Shown: piece after piece, positions 44,412-54,300 of the stretch | Layout: each line of letters starts with the position of its first letter | How positions within the stretch are numbered: position 1 is the stretch's first letter | Source of the DNA: Granulicella tundricola MP5ACTX9 | Lineage (GTDB): Bacteria; Acidobacteriota; Terriglobia; Terriglobales; Acidobacteriaceae | NCBI RefSeq assembly: GCF_000178975.2 | Contig: NC_015064.1 | Location: 1,860,001 to 1,924,000, forward strand | Length of the DNA stretch: 64,000 nucleotides | Reading direction: 5' to 3' | Position numbers and translations under genes: made by a program | The notes under the pieces: model-generated | Told to the model about the DNA's origin: nothing | What the model saw: the letters and a program-made list of their open reading frames with translations, nothing else | The model's database searches: none

Positions 44412-45818
44412 CTACGGATTGGGCTGTAGAGGAGACGAAGGGGCAGGGCTTGTGGTGAGCGAGGACCGGCGGAGCCATTGTTCCAGTCGTCCGGTCTGAC
44501 GCATAAGCGAGATTTCAGCCTGGTGAAGCTGGAAGGATGTATCGATGACCCCGAGATACTTCTCCCGCTCCGAGATGCGCGAGTTCTGCTCGTCCTTGGG
44601 GGTCATCTGTGGGGCTGCGCCCGGGGTGGTGGAGTTGAGTTGAAGCTGCAGGACATCAAGCTGTTGCTGGGCAAGCTGCTGCTCAAGGCTGGCGACTTCG
44701 GCTCGATCCTGAAGCTCCAAGATGGTGTGGTTGAGCTTGGTCTGGGCGTCGAGGACGGTGATCTGGGCGTTTTCGGCTTCGTGCAGGGAGTGCCGCGCAT
44801 CGGCTGCGCTCTCACGAGCTTTGTCTTTTCTGTAGCGGTCGAAAAGGGGAAGGGTTATCTGAACGCCGATGACTTCCTCATTGGCGTTGATGGCATTCTT
44901 ATTGTTGCTTTGCAGTTGTTGAAACGAGTTGGTGAAGGTGGCGTAGCGGTTGTACTCGACGATGAGGGAGAACTGGGGTCGGTAGAGGAAGCGAGCATCG
45001 CCAAAAGCCTGCTGCTGCTTGGCGCGGGCGGTGAAGAAAGCCGCGGCAACGCCTGCGTTGGGAGCTCCACCGGGGAGCGAGTTGGAATCCGTGGGCAAGG
45101 GAGTGGTGGGGAAGCCGCCCTCTGCGGTGACGGTGGTCACGGGTACGCCCATGATGCGCTGGAGATGGGTGCGATCATTCTCCGTATCGTCCTGGGCGCG
45201 GTGCAGGGCGAGGCGGAACTGGGCGCCGGTGAGCCTGGCCTGGGTCAGGTCGATGGCGGTGTCCTTGCCTGCGTCGACGCGGGCAAGGACGATGCTGACG
45301 AGCTTCATGGAGTACTCGGCCTGCTGGCGGAGGACGGCTTCACGCTGCTGATCGTGATCGAGTGCGACGAAGGTCAGCGCGGCGTCTTCCGCGACGGCCT
45401 CACGAACATCCTGGAGAGCGAGATTGGACGCCTCCAGCCCGGAATGAGCGGAGCGAATGTAGGAGAACTGCGCTGCGTTATAGACGAGCGACTGCGCGCT
45501 GAAGGTGAAGAGCGTGGGAGGATTGGGGCTGTAGCCGTAGGACTCGCCCAAGCCTGCGCCGGCGTTGAGGGATGGCACGTAGATATCATGCGTGGCCGCG
45601 AGCGCGGCTGCGGCCTTGGCGGAATCGGACTCGGCTGCCTTGACGCGGGGGTTATTCGTCAAGGCGAGATCGACGGCCGTGGAGAGGGAGAGCTGAGCTT
45701 CAGCCTGATGGAAGGCGGGGACCGAAAGACCGGCGATGAGAAGGCAGGTCAAACGGGCCGGGCTGGTTGGCTTCGTTCCCGGGCGGTTGCGCTGTGAGAG
45801 TGTGCGGGTCGCCCTCAT
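44412..45818 (-). CDS. TolC-family outer-membrane efflux protein
   Basis: A 468-residue protein with a signal peptide (LTCLLIAGLSVPAFHQAEAQ, about 23-42), then the two repeated helical-hairpin regions of the TolC family. LSTAVDLALTNNPRVKAAES is the usual N-terminal motif. It forms the outer-membrane channel for a tripartite exporter. Its start overlaps the adaptor gene stop by 4 bases. The inner-membrane pump is not in the window. Confidence 0.87.
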   Translation of the reverse strand: MRATRTLSQRNRPGTKPTSPARLTCLLIAGLSVPAFHQAEAQLSLSTAVDLALTNNPRVKAAESDSAKAAAALAATHDIYVPSLNAGAGLGESYGYSPNPPTLFTFSAQSLVYNAAQFSYIRSAHSGLEASNLALQDVREAVAEDAALTFVALDHDQQREAVLRQQAEYSMKLVSIVLARVDAGKDTAIDLTQARLTGAQFRLALHRAQDDTENDRTHLQRIMGVPVTTVTAEGGFPTTPLPTDSNSLPGGAPNAGVAAAFFTARAKQQQAFGDARFLYRPQFSLIVEYNRYATFTNSFQQLQSNNKNAINANEEVIGVQITLPLFDRYRKDKARESAADARHSLHEAENAQITVLDAQTKLNHTILELQDRAEVASLEQQLAQQQLDVLQLQLNSTTPGAAPQMTPKDEQNSRISEREKYLGVIDTSFQLHQAEISLMRQTGRLEQWLRRSSLTTSPAPSSPLQPNP

Positions 45819-47062
45819 TTGACCTGAATCACCTGAAGGCCATCGACCAGTTCCTGGCTACTCATGACAGGGCCGAGTACGACCGTTTCATTCTTGTCGA
45901 GCCCGCTGGTGATCTGAACACGCGTCAGATTGACGGCACCGACTTTGACGGGCGTCTGAGTGAGATGGCCGTTGACGATGCGATAGACGTAGTTGTTGGC
46001 ACCTTCTGTGTGGAGGGCTTCCCGGGGGATGCTGAGGGCGTCGGGAAGCTCAGAGACGGTCACGGTGACGGTCACGTTGACGTTCGGGAGCAGGTCGCCC
46101 TTGGCGTCGTCCACGGTGATGATGGCCTCACCCACGCTGCGGGTGCCGTAGCTGCTGACGGTAGTGGGAGCACGCAGGATGTGACCGTGCCAGGCGACGT
46201 TGGGCCGTGCATCCCAGACGATCTTGACGGGCTGTCCCTGGGCAAGCTGGCCGATGACGGGCTCGTCAAAGTAAGCGCGAACCTGAAGCTTGGTAAGGTC
46301 GGCTACGTCGAGGAGATCGTCCGCGCCGGAGGGTACAAAGTCGTAAGCGGAGAAGGGAATGGAGTAGACGGTGCCGTCGATGGGCGAGCGGATGTCTACG
46401 GCGGCGACTCCTGCCTGGGCTGCGGTGAGATTGTTCTTTGCATCGTTGAGACGGGCTGCGGCACCACGCTGATCGCCTGAGTCAAATCGGCTGGCTGTGT
46501 GGGACTGGGCATTGGCGAGGGCGGTGTTGGCGGTCTGGAGGCGCTGCTGGGCGCGAAGGACCTCGCCGGCGGAGGCTGCGCCCTGCTGCTGCAGCTTCTG
46601 CTCCGTGGCGAGATCGTTCTGGGCGTTGCGCTGCTCAGTCTGAGCTGCGGCTATGTCCTGGTTAAAGTGGGTGCGCTCTTCCAGGGTGCCGCCGGAGCCG
46701 ATGACCTGCTGGTTAAGCTGGGCACCGGAGAGGGTGGACTGGGCACTGGCGAGGCGGGCGATGGCATCGGCGTCGTTCATGCGCATGAGGAGGGTGCCGG
46801 CCTTGATGTGCTGGTTGACCTCAACGTAGATCTTCTGGATGACGCCGGGGCCGGGTGCGTGGGCCTGGTACTCATGGATGGGCTCGACCTTGCCGGTGGT
46901 GGGAACGGTGCTGATCAGCGGCTGGAGAGAGGCGGTGGTGACGCGCACCGGAATCTTCTCGCGGGTGAGGGCGCGGATGCCAAAGATGATCAGGATGGCT
47001 CCGACGAGGCCACCGATCCAAAGAAGAATAGTCGTGGAACGAGTTTGCCCTGAGTTAGCCAT
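45815..47062 (-). CDS. HlyD/RND-type periplasmic adaptor
   Basis: A 415-residue membrane-fusion protein: one N-terminal helix (LLWIGGLVGAILIIFGI), a lipoyl half (APGPGVIQKIYVEVNQHIKAG, about 69-89), a long helical hairpin (about 95-205, LEERTHFNQDIAAAQTEQRN), the second lipoyl half (VAAVDIRSPIDGTVY) and beta-barrel domains. It should bridge an inner-membrane pump to the TolC protein encoded next to it. It starts 52 bases after recJ on the same strand. Confidence 0.88.
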   Translation of the reverse strand: MANSGQTRSTTILLWIGGLVGAILIIFGIRALTREKIPVRVTTASLQPLISTVPTTGKVEPIHEYQAHAPGPGVIQKIYVEVNQHIKAGTLLMRMNDADAIARLASAQSTLSGAQLNQQVIGSGGTLEERTHFNQDIAAAQTEQRNAQNDLATEQKLQQQGAASAGEVLRAQQRLQTANTALANAQSHTASRFDSGDQRGAAARLNDAKNNLTAAQAGVAAVDIRSPIDGTVYSIPFSAYDFVPSGADDLLDVADLTKLQVRAYFDEPVIGQLAQGQPVKIVWDARPNVAWHGHILRAPTTVSSYGTRSVGEAIITVDDAKGDLLPNVNVTVTVTVSELPDALSIPREALHTEGANNYVYRIVNGHLTQTPVKVGAVNLTRVQITSGLDKNETVVLGPVMSSQELVDGLQVIQVK

Positions 47063-47114
47063 TGTCTAGAGAGGTCAGTATATAAGAGTTGCCGAAGGTG
47101 CCAGACGACGCGAC

Positions 47115-48935
47115 TTATTTGTATGTGGGTGAATTGAGTGGGGACTGGGCTGGAGCGAGGTCGATGAGCTCGAGTTCAACACCGCCATACTGGGGGTGCT
47201 TGTTCTCTCGGAGACGGAAGACGGCGTCTATGGCGGAGCCGGGGCGGAGATCGAATGCGGCGCAGCGGGTGGGCCAGTCAGGGGTGCTGGAACGGCTCCA
47301 GCCCATGGCACTGAGGGAATTGCCTGTAGCCGAGACGAGCGGGATGCAGATGTGGCGCTCCTTGATGATGCGGATGGGAGCGGAGAGGATGAGGTTGCGG
47401 GTGAGGAAGACAGGTTCCGGGGCGGCGTTGCCGAAGGGGGCGCAGCGGTCAATCCATTGGCAGAGATCGGGCGTGAGATCGGCTTGCATCAACTCTAGAT
47501 CACAGACGATCTCCGGGATGAGCATCTCCTGAATTAACAGGGATGTGGAGTGGAGCTTGATTCGATCGCGGAGGAGGGGGAGCCGGGTGGTGGGGAGGGA
47601 GAAGCCTACAGCGTGGGCGTGGCCTCCGAAGCGGGTGAAGAGGGTGGCGTCTATGTCGTGTATGGCGGTGAGGGCGTCGAGGAGGTGGAAGCCGGCGATG
47701 GAACGGCCGGAGCCGTGGGCGTCGCCATCGGACTCGGTCATGACGAGGGCAGGGCGACCGGTGCGGTCGACGACGCGGGAGGCGAGGATGCCGAGGACGC
47801 CGCGGTGCCACTCGGGATGGCTGAGGACGATGACCTCCGGGGCGTAGAGGCCTTCGGGGCTGGTCATGGTGAGGAGCTGCATCTCTATGGCTTCGAGGGC
47901 GGCGGCTTCTGTGGCTCGGCGGTCCTGGTTGAGGTCGTCTAACTTCTGCGCGAGTTCTCGGGCGATGTGGGAGTCGCGGGTGAGGAAGAGCTCGACTACG
48001 TCGCTGGCTACGTCCATGCGGCCGGCGGCGTTAATTCTTGGTGCCAGGCGGAAGCCTACTTCTGTGGCGGTGGGGGGGCGGTCGAGGGGGAGCTTGGCGA
48101 CTTGCATGAGGGCTCGGAGGCCGGGCTGGATGGGGTTGGCGAGCTCGCGGAGGCCGAGCCAGGCGATGGCGCGATTCTCGCCGGTGAGCGAGACCGAGTC
48201 CGCGATGGTGGCGATGGCGACCAGCTTGAGGAAGGATGGGATGATGGTCTGCTTCAGGCGGAGTTGCTGGTCTGGGGTTTGGGCGGCGTTCTGCAGGAGG
48301 GCTTGCGCGAGCTTGAAGGCTACTGCTGCTCCGCAGAGATTTTTGTTGAGGTAGGGGCACCCGGGTTGGGCGGGGTTGATGACGGCGAGGGCGTCGGGGA
48401 TGCCGGCGGCTCCGTCAGGGAGGTGGTGGTCGGTGACGATGAGGTCCAGGCCGAGGGCGCGGGCTTCGGCGGCGGCGGCGAAGGCTCGGATGCCGGTGTC
48501 GACCGAGATGACCAGGGTGATGCCGGAGTTGGCGGCGAGGCCGAGGACGTTGGTCTGCATGCCGTAGCCTTCGCGGATGCGGTGAGGGACGTGATAGGTG
48601 ACTTGTGCGGGCTTGCCGGGTGCGGCGGTACGTTCTATCGCGGTTTTGAGGAGGACGGTGGCTACTGTGCCGTCTACGTCGTAGTCGCCGTAGATGAGGA
48701 TCTTTTCGCCCTGGCGGACGGCTTGTTCTATGCGGGCTACGGCGGCGGTCATGCCGAGGAGCGTCAGGGGGTCGAGGAGATCGTCCAGGGACGGGTCCAG
48801 GAATGGTTTTGGGTCGGTGATGCCTCTGCTGGCCAGGAGTGATGCGATTGGCTCGGGGCAGTCGAGTTGGGAGCGTAAAGCGGCTGTTGCGGCTGAGACG
48901 GGGGGCGTCACGACCCAGCGTTTTGGTGCGGGCAA
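47115..48935 (-). CDS. recJ: Single-stranded-DNA-specific exonuclease RecJ
   Basis: A 606-residue 5'-3' exonuclease of the DHH superfamily used in recombination and mismatch repair. Metal-binding motifs are ILIYGDYDVDGTVATVLL (about 79-96) and IVTDHHLPD (about 165-173); the DHHA1 region has HPEWHRGVLGILASRV and RSIAGFHLLDAL followed by FGGHAHAVGFSL. Length is normal. It is preceded one base away by a small hypothetical gene and followed by the adaptor gene. Confidence 0.93.
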   Translation of the reverse strand: MPAPKRWVVTPPVSAATAALRSQLDCPEPIASLLASRGITDPKPFLDPSLDDLLDPLTLLGMTAAVARIEQAVRQGEKILIYGDYDVDGTVATVLLKTAIERTAAPGKPAQVTYHVPHRIREGYGMQTNVLGLAANSGITLVISVDTGIRAFAAAAEARALGLDLIVTDHHLPDGAAGIPDALAVINPAQPGCPYLNKNLCGAAVAFKLAQALLQNAAQTPDQQLRLKQTIIPSFLKLVAIATIADSVSLTGENRAIAWLGLRELANPIQPGLRALMQVAKLPLDRPPTATEVGFRLAPRINAAGRMDVASDVVELFLTRDSHIARELAQKLDDLNQDRRATEAAALEAIEMQLLTMTSPEGLYAPEVIVLSHPEWHRGVLGILASRVVDRTGRPALVMTESDGDAHGSGRSIAGFHLLDALTAIHDIDATLFTRFGGHAHAVGFSLPTTRLPLLRDRIKLHSTSLLIQEMLIPEIVCDLELMQADLTPDLCQWIDRCAPFGNAAPEPVFLTRNLILSAPIRIIKERHICIPLVSATGNSLSAMGWSRSSTPDWPTRCAAFDLRPGSAIDAVFRLRENKHPQYGGVELELIDLAPAQSPLNSPTYK

Positions 48936-48936
48936 G

Positions 48937-49413
48937 TTAGTCTTCCTGGTCGTCTACGACCATGCCGCCTAGGTCGGTGGCGGCTTCCATGAGGTCCTGG
49001 AAACGGTCGTACCACTCGGTGCTGGTCTCAAAGAGGAACATGACGCCCTGGTGGGCGAAGCCGAGCTGGAGGTAGCCGGTTTTGCCTACGTGCTTGATGA
49101 GGGCCTCGGCGTCGTCGAGGTCTGCCTCTTCATCTTCACCGCGGGACTTGGAGATGGGGAAGATGTGCTCCTTGAGCTGCTCAAGGAGGATGGCGACGTC
49201 TGACTTTTCGAGGGTGACCTCGCTCATGGTCACGAAGGGGGAGCCGGCTGCCTTGGCGTGCTCGACGAAGTCCTTCCAGCCGTCTGGATTTTCTTCTTCG
49301 AAGAGTACGGTGGGGACTTCTTCTGTGATGTATCCGGGGAGCCGCCGCATGCCGTGACCGGCGATGAAGGCGACCATATCATCTTTGAGGGAAACGAGGT
49401 TATCAAGTGGCAT
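48937..49413 (-). CDS. Conserved-looking hypothetical protein upstream of recJ
   Basis: A 158-residue acidic soluble protein from MPLDNLVSLKDDMVAFIAG. No motif recognised. Blocks such as GYLQLGFAHQGVMFLFETST and ESEADLDDAEALIKH-like acidic stretches suggest a compact alpha/beta protein. The stop is one base from the recJ start, so co-transcription is nearly certain. Role unknown. Confidence 0.65.
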   Translation of the reverse strand: MPLDNLVSLKDDMVAFIAGHGMRRLPGYITEEVPTVLFEEENPDGWKDFVEHAKAAGSPFVTMSEVTLEKSDVAILLEQLKEHIFPISKSRGEDEEADLDDAEALIKHVGKTGYLQLGFAHQGVMFLFETSTEWYDRFQDLMEAATDLGGMVVDDQED

Positions 49414-49496
49414 CGTGTCTGATTGTCTCAGATTGTGGGGGTTTGGGTGCAAAGGGTTTACCTCTTTTTGGAGTGCTATACTTTGGGTCTAAGCCC

Positions 49497-49775
49497 ATGA
49501 TTTTTTCCAAGGACTATGTCGGTTACCTGGCTCGCCAGACGGTGAAACATCTCGTCTCCGAGAAGATGATTCATTCTGATAAGGTTGGCGTTCTCAATGA
49601 GCGCGTGACGAACAGCATGATTGAAGAGCTTGCGCTCGAAGACCGCATCAATGATGAGGTTCGGGTGATCCTCGAAGCTTTTCAGGAGGACATGCGGAAG
49701 ACTGGCGCAAGTTATCCGGAGATGTTCAAGAAGGTCAAGAACGAACTGGCCCGCAAGTACAAGGCGGTGCTATGA
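49497..49775 (+). CDS. DUF507 family protein
   Basis: A 92-residue helical protein starting MIFSKDYVGYLARQTVKHLV. DUF507 is a small family of unknown function usually found as two adjacent genes, as here. The conserved SKDYVGYLAR and RINDEVRVILEAF stretches are present. It overlaps the next gene by 4 bases (ATGA). Confidence 0.85.
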   Translation: MIFSKDYVGYLARQTVKHLVSEKMIHSDKVGVLNERVTNSMIEELALEDRINDEVRVILEAFQEDMRKTGASYPEMFKKVKNELARKYKAVL

Positions 49776-50047
49776 GAATTACGGCCGATAAACTGAACAA
49801 GCTGGCGCATACGGTTGCCGACTCACTGGCTGGGATTCCGGAGTGCGACTTCCTGGAGGATCGGAATACGATCCGGCAGGAGGCTCGGAAGATCCTGACG
49901 AAGCTGCTGGCGGATGAGATGAAGCTGGACGCCGGGGCGCGGTTGAAGATTGCGTCGCAGCGGAAGATCATCGTCGAAGGCTCGCAGGAGTGGGACATTC
50001 TTTACCGGAAGTACTATAACGACGAGGTCAAGAAGCTCGGAATCTAG
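49772..50047 (+). CDS. DUF507 family protein (second of tandem pair)
   Basis: A 91-residue helical protein starting MRITADKLNKLAHTVADSLA, related to the preceding DUF507 protein (ILTKLLADEMKLD; SQEWDILYRKYYNDEVKKLG). Overlapping start and stop imply coupled translation and probably a heteromer (inference). Confidence 0.85.
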   Translation: MRITADKLNKLAHTVADSLAGIPECDFLEDRNTIRQEARKILTKLLADEMKLDAGARLKIASQRKIIVEGSQEWDILYRKYYNDEVKKLGI

Positions 50048-50049
50048 TA

Positions 50050-50385
50050 CCCCCCCTCCCCATGAAAGCATGTAAAGTCTTCATGGGAAAGGACTTAGGT
50101 CTGGACATCCGATTTCGATGGCCGTAAAGTCTTGATTTCATTAAGAATGCCCCGCAAAGCATTCATTTAGAAGACTTTATAGGACTCACGACTATGGTTC
50201 GTCCTGAGCTTTTCCTAATACCTCTATTTTACCAAGTTGGCGGGGGTGAATACGCCATTTATTTTTCGTCGCTAAGTGTTGTATCTAATGGACTTGCGCG
50301 ATTTTTTCGAGTTTCAGGGGCTTGACACGTGATTTTGCTGGTGTATTTTGGAAAAATAATTGCAAGTCGTTGTATTTGAACGATT
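50050..50385 (+). repeat. Long intergenic repeat, copy B
   Basis: Gene-free stretch. Shares with copy A, in order: ATGTAAAGTCTT, TTAGGTCTGGACAT, CTCACGAC, TGGTTCGTCCTGAG, ATACGCCATTTATTTTT, GGGGCTTGACACG and AAAAATAxTTGxAAGT. Its TTGACA is followed 16 bases later by TATTTT, a possible outward promoter toward tRNA-Glu. Confidence 0.75.
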
Positions 50386-50407
50386 TATTGGATCGTCTTT
50401 TGTGGGG

Positions 50408-50436
50408 TTGGCAGGTTGGGCGAGGTTTGTTATACT
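50408..50436 (+). promoter_or_regulatory. Promoter of tRNA-Glu
   Basis: TTGGCA, 17 bases, TATACT: a good sigma-70 match. It ends 58 bases before the mature tRNA. Confidence 0.6.
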
Positions 50437-50494
50437 TGAGAAGTTGCAGTGGTTGAGGCTTTGGTTTCCTACTGGGACATCGCAAGACCAATAT

Positions 50495-50571
50495 GGCGTT
50501 ATGGTGTAACTGGTTAACACGTCGCCCTCTCAAGGCGAAGAGTTCGAGTTCGAGCCTCGATAACGCTACCA
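50495..50571 (+). tRNA. tRNA-Glu (anticodon CTC)
   Basis: 77 bases with encoded CCA. GTGT/ACAC D stem, TCGCC/GGCGA anticodon stem with loop CTCTCAA, TCGAG/CTCGA T stem with loop TTCGAGC. The acceptor is GGCGTTA / TAACGCT, so the first pair is G1-U72. All other stems are fully paired. Confidence 0.92.
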
Positions 50572-50586
50572 AAATCAATGACTTAC

Positions 50587-50610
50587 GGCGACCCTTGAGG
50601 TCGCCTTTGT
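50587..50610 (+). terminator. Terminator of tRNA-Glu
   Basis: GGCGACC / GGTCGCC stem, 5-base loop, then TTTGT, 16 bases past the tRNA. Confidence 0.7.
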
Positions 50611-51265
50611 CGTCTAGCCCGACAGGCAATGATATTGCGATCACCGCATTCTGATTGTGGTCGTGGTGCCGCTGCAGCGGCATTGTAGCATGTTCCATCG
50701 TCAGGCTGCATACAGAGCAGCTATAGAGTTATCCACCCGCTCATCGTCACCGTCTTACTCCCCTTGAGGTAAGCGATGGCCAATGACAAACCTTTATCAG
50801 TCATTGGAAGCCACCGGATCTCCAACAACACGAGTCCACCTTTGACGCTGCCGCACTGTCCAAGCTGAAGCCACCCGCCTGGCAGCCGATGAGGGTGAAG
50901 AGGCTTCACCAGATCTGCCCAAAGATTTGCCTCCGCATACGTGAGTTCGGCTGGGATGGGACAGTTAAGCTAAATCTGCAGTTTTTACGCTAGAACACGC
51001 TCGGAGCGTCCCAACTTCATACCTGAAACGGATGTCGTGAGTGTCGCCAGTATGGGTGCGGTTCGCTGCAGGCTACTGGCATGAACTCATCAATGAGTCC
51101 GGTGCTGACGCCTACTTCATGCCGATTCAGGATGCGGGCATGCATTCCTACTTGAGGACGCTCGACATCCCGTTCTATCGCCACGACTAGTTCACCTGTG
51201 TGATTCTTCAAGCTGTGGGGTTTCGTGGCCCACAGTTTTGAACCCCTTCGGCGTTTGTTCCTGAA
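50611..51265. other. Gene-poor stretch with possible gene remnants
   Basis: No convincing intact gene. On the - strand a frame from 50969 to the TAG at 50721 reads like protein (AELTYAEANLWADLVKPLHP; GGLVLLEIRWLP) but lacks a good start. On the + strand a frame ending near 51190 reads VWVRFAAGYWHELINESG then GMHSYLRTLDIPFYRHD. Both are short and point in different directions; they could be decayed fragments. No family recognised. Confidence 0.4.
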
Positions 51266-51305
51266 GCAAGTGAGCGGCTCACTTATACGTGAGTCGCTCA
51301 CTTGC
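51266..51305. repeat. 40-base palindrome at the 3' end of the TonB receptor gene
   Basis: Outer arms GCAAGTGAGC / GCTCACTTGC are perfect (10 bp), inner arms GGCTCAC / GTGAGTC nearly so, around TTATAC. No T-run follows on either strand, so it is an atypical terminator or a protein-binding site. Confidence 0.7.
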
Positions 51306-51326
51306 TCTGGACGATTGCTATGCAGT

Positions 51327-54300
51327 TTAGAAGTACAGACGGGACGAGAGTTGCAGCGTGCGGTTGGGTTGTGTGCTGGTGATCTTGCCGAAGCCGGATG
51401 AGGTTGCGAAGGTGGGCGCAGTTCCCACCTCTGTTACGGAGAGAGATCCGCTAGGTGCGCCGAAGTTGGTGTGATTGATGACGTTGAAGGCGTCGACGCG
51501 GAACTGAAAGCCAAGTCTCTTGTAGAGCTTGAAATCCTTTGAGATCGAGGCGTCGAAATCAACTTCACCTGGCGCACGATTCGAGTCGCGGCCTACGTTG
51601 CCGAAGCCGGTGGCGACGATCTGGGTGCGAACCCCGTTGATCGTGTTGTAGACCGGTCCGGAGGCGGTGAGAGGGAAGTTCGGGTCGGTTGCGGAATCGA
51701 AGTATTGCAACGCAGCGCCATTGGCAACAGGGTTAGCTAGTTTCAGCAGTTGCGGATTGCCATTTGGACGCTGCGACGCTCCGGGAATTTCGTTGCTTTG
51801 AGTGATGTTGATGGGAAGGCCGGTATGGCCGAAAAAGACAGGTGAGATATGGAAGTTACGCAGCCACCACGGACCCGGCGTCGTGTAGATCACACCGATG
51901 TTCAAGATATGCTTCACGTCGATATTGCTTACGGTGAAGTCCTTGATGCGGGCACCATTGTCCACGGGGTATTGAGAGTTGGCCGTGCCGTTTGGCGCGG
52001 AGAAGTTGTAGATGCTGCTCGCATCATCTTCCGCTTTAGCGTAGCTGTAGTTGGAGATCACGGCGAGGCGCTTGTTGAATTCGCGGTGAACGGTGATCTG
52101 GAGTGCGTTGTAGTTAGAGCCGCCGATGTTATTGGTGGTGCTGAAGGATTTGAACTGCGGGAACTGCAGTGAATTCTGCGTTGCAAGACTGGTGTTGGCC
52201 AGGGTTACGGCCGGGACCGCTGCGAGCGGAACCTGATTCTCGCCAGCCACGTACGGCAGGTGAAGTCCATGGTTGCCAACGTAGTTGACCTCCAGGGTCA
52301 GAGCGAGCGGAAGCTGGCGCTGGAATCCCAGGTTCCATTGCTGGACCAGTGACATGTGCTGCTGGTTGTTGAAGGAGATTGCGACCGTGTAAGGATTCGC
52401 GGCGGAGGCGTTTGCGAGTGCGAGCCCGGGGTTTGAGAGGTTAGCCGGCGCTGCGAGCGGAAGCCCCTGCGAGAGCGAGAAGGGCTGAGCGACTGCGGTT
52501 CCAAGGTTGTTGTAGCTGATGGTATTGTCGAAACCCGGATAAGCAAGCTGGCCACCCAGGTTCTGGAAGATTGTGCTGTAAAAGGTTCCAAAGGCGGCGC
52601 GAATGACGGTCTTTGAATCAAGGCTATAGGCGAGGCCGATGCGTGGGGAGAGATCTGCCTTCGGTGTGCCGATGTTGAGAGAACGGGAGGCGTTCTGGCC
52701 AGCTACGAGCAGGGTTCCCGTCGCGGGATCGATGCGGCTATAGATATTGTTGGCGATCACGAGCGGAGACTCGTACTCATAGCGGATACCGAGGTTGAGC
52801 GTGAGCCTGGTGGTTACGCGCCAGTCATCCTGGAAGAAGAGTCCGTAGTTATAGTTGCGACGGCCGGTCTCCGGTTGAGGCTGCTCATAGCTTCCTGTCT
52901 TGATTTTGCCGAGCAGGAAGTCCGCGATGCCGGTGTTGGCGTTGCCGGATGCGCCGTGATTGGTGATGGAACCGTCAAACGCAATGGAGCCTTCCGGGCT
53001 CGAAGCGGGATTGTAGGAGTTGAACTCGTTCTTCCGGAGCGAGCCGCCGATCCGGAACGTGTGAGGTCCGAACGTCTTGGTGACCGTGCCGAAGGGGGTG
53101 AAGGTGTTGGTGATGTTGATCTGGTTGGTGTTGGTGTCTGCGCCGATGTTGCTGATGCCGGGATTGGTGAGTTCCGGGGTCTGATCGAGTGGCAGGGAAG
53201 CAATGCCGAGCAGCGAAGCCGCTCCAAGGCCGGTTCCTGGAGGGTTGCGCAGAACCACATTACGGAAGAAGCCCATGTTGAGGTCCATCACCAGGGTGGG
53301 GGTGAAGGTGCGGGTGTAGTCGACCGAGGGCAGCCAGGCGTTGTTACAGGTGCAGTCCCAGGTGGTGTTCAGCAGCTTGCTGTTGTAGGTGACCTGCTGG
53401 GGTTGCTGGGTCGTGTAGCGATAGACGTTGAAGCTGAGACGGTCCTTCGGGGTAACGGCCTCATCGACGCGGACAACGATCTTGTTGGTGTGCTGGGTGA
53501 GGTTCTGGAGGGAAGTCCAGTTGCTGGTGTAGCGATTGTTGGCTGGGTCATACGTGCCGATGGTGTTTGGCAGTGGAAGCAGAGCGAGAATCTTGGCGGC
53601 CGCTGGATCGATTCCGGTGACCTGACCGTTGGTGAAGGGCAGGGAGGCAGTGCCGTTGGGCTGATAGATAGTCTGCGGGGTGCGCTTGTTGCCGTTGGCG
53701 TCCGTCGTGGCGAGTGCGTTGGAGAGATTGCCGGTGCGCTGTGCTGCGGTGGGGACGGTGGCCGTTACCAGCGTTGAGCTGGGCTGAATCGTGCGGTCAA
53801 AGTTGACGAAGAAGAAGGTTTTATCGCGACCGTTATAAAGATGCGGGATACGGACAGGACCACCGAAAGAGCCGCCGGCCTGGAAGAAGCGATCTCGGCT
53901 GCGGGGGGTTATCGCGCCGGTCGTGGCATTGATGGTCTCTTTGTGGAAGTAGGTGTTGGCGTCAAACGCCTCGTTCTTGGCAAGGAAGTAGAGATTGCCA
54001 TGATAGGTGTTGGTGCCGGAGATGGTGTTGACGGAGATGACGGCGCCAGAGGTGCGACCGTACTCGGCCGGAGCGTTGGTGGTAATGGCGCGGAAGGAGT
54101 CAACCCCATCCGAAGAAGGCAGGGAGAGCGGCGATCCGGTGGAGGCGATGATGGTGGAGACACCGTTGAGCAGAACCTCAGTATTCAGCGTCCGGCTTCC
54201 GTTGATGGAGAGCTGTGAGGTGTTGGGGGTGTCGCCCGCGCCGCCGTGGGCCACGCCGGGGATAAAGGCGAGGAGATTTTCGACGGCTCGGCCCTGAAGA

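Noticed and set aside
44478-45797. 439-codon frame antisense to the TolC gene
   Set aside because: Gly/Glu/Val-rich without domains; it mirrors the TolC gene's codon use.
50728-50735. TTATCCAC as a DnaA box marking an origin
   Set aside because: A single partial match, 21 kb from the skew switch, with no cluster or A+T-rich unwinding region.
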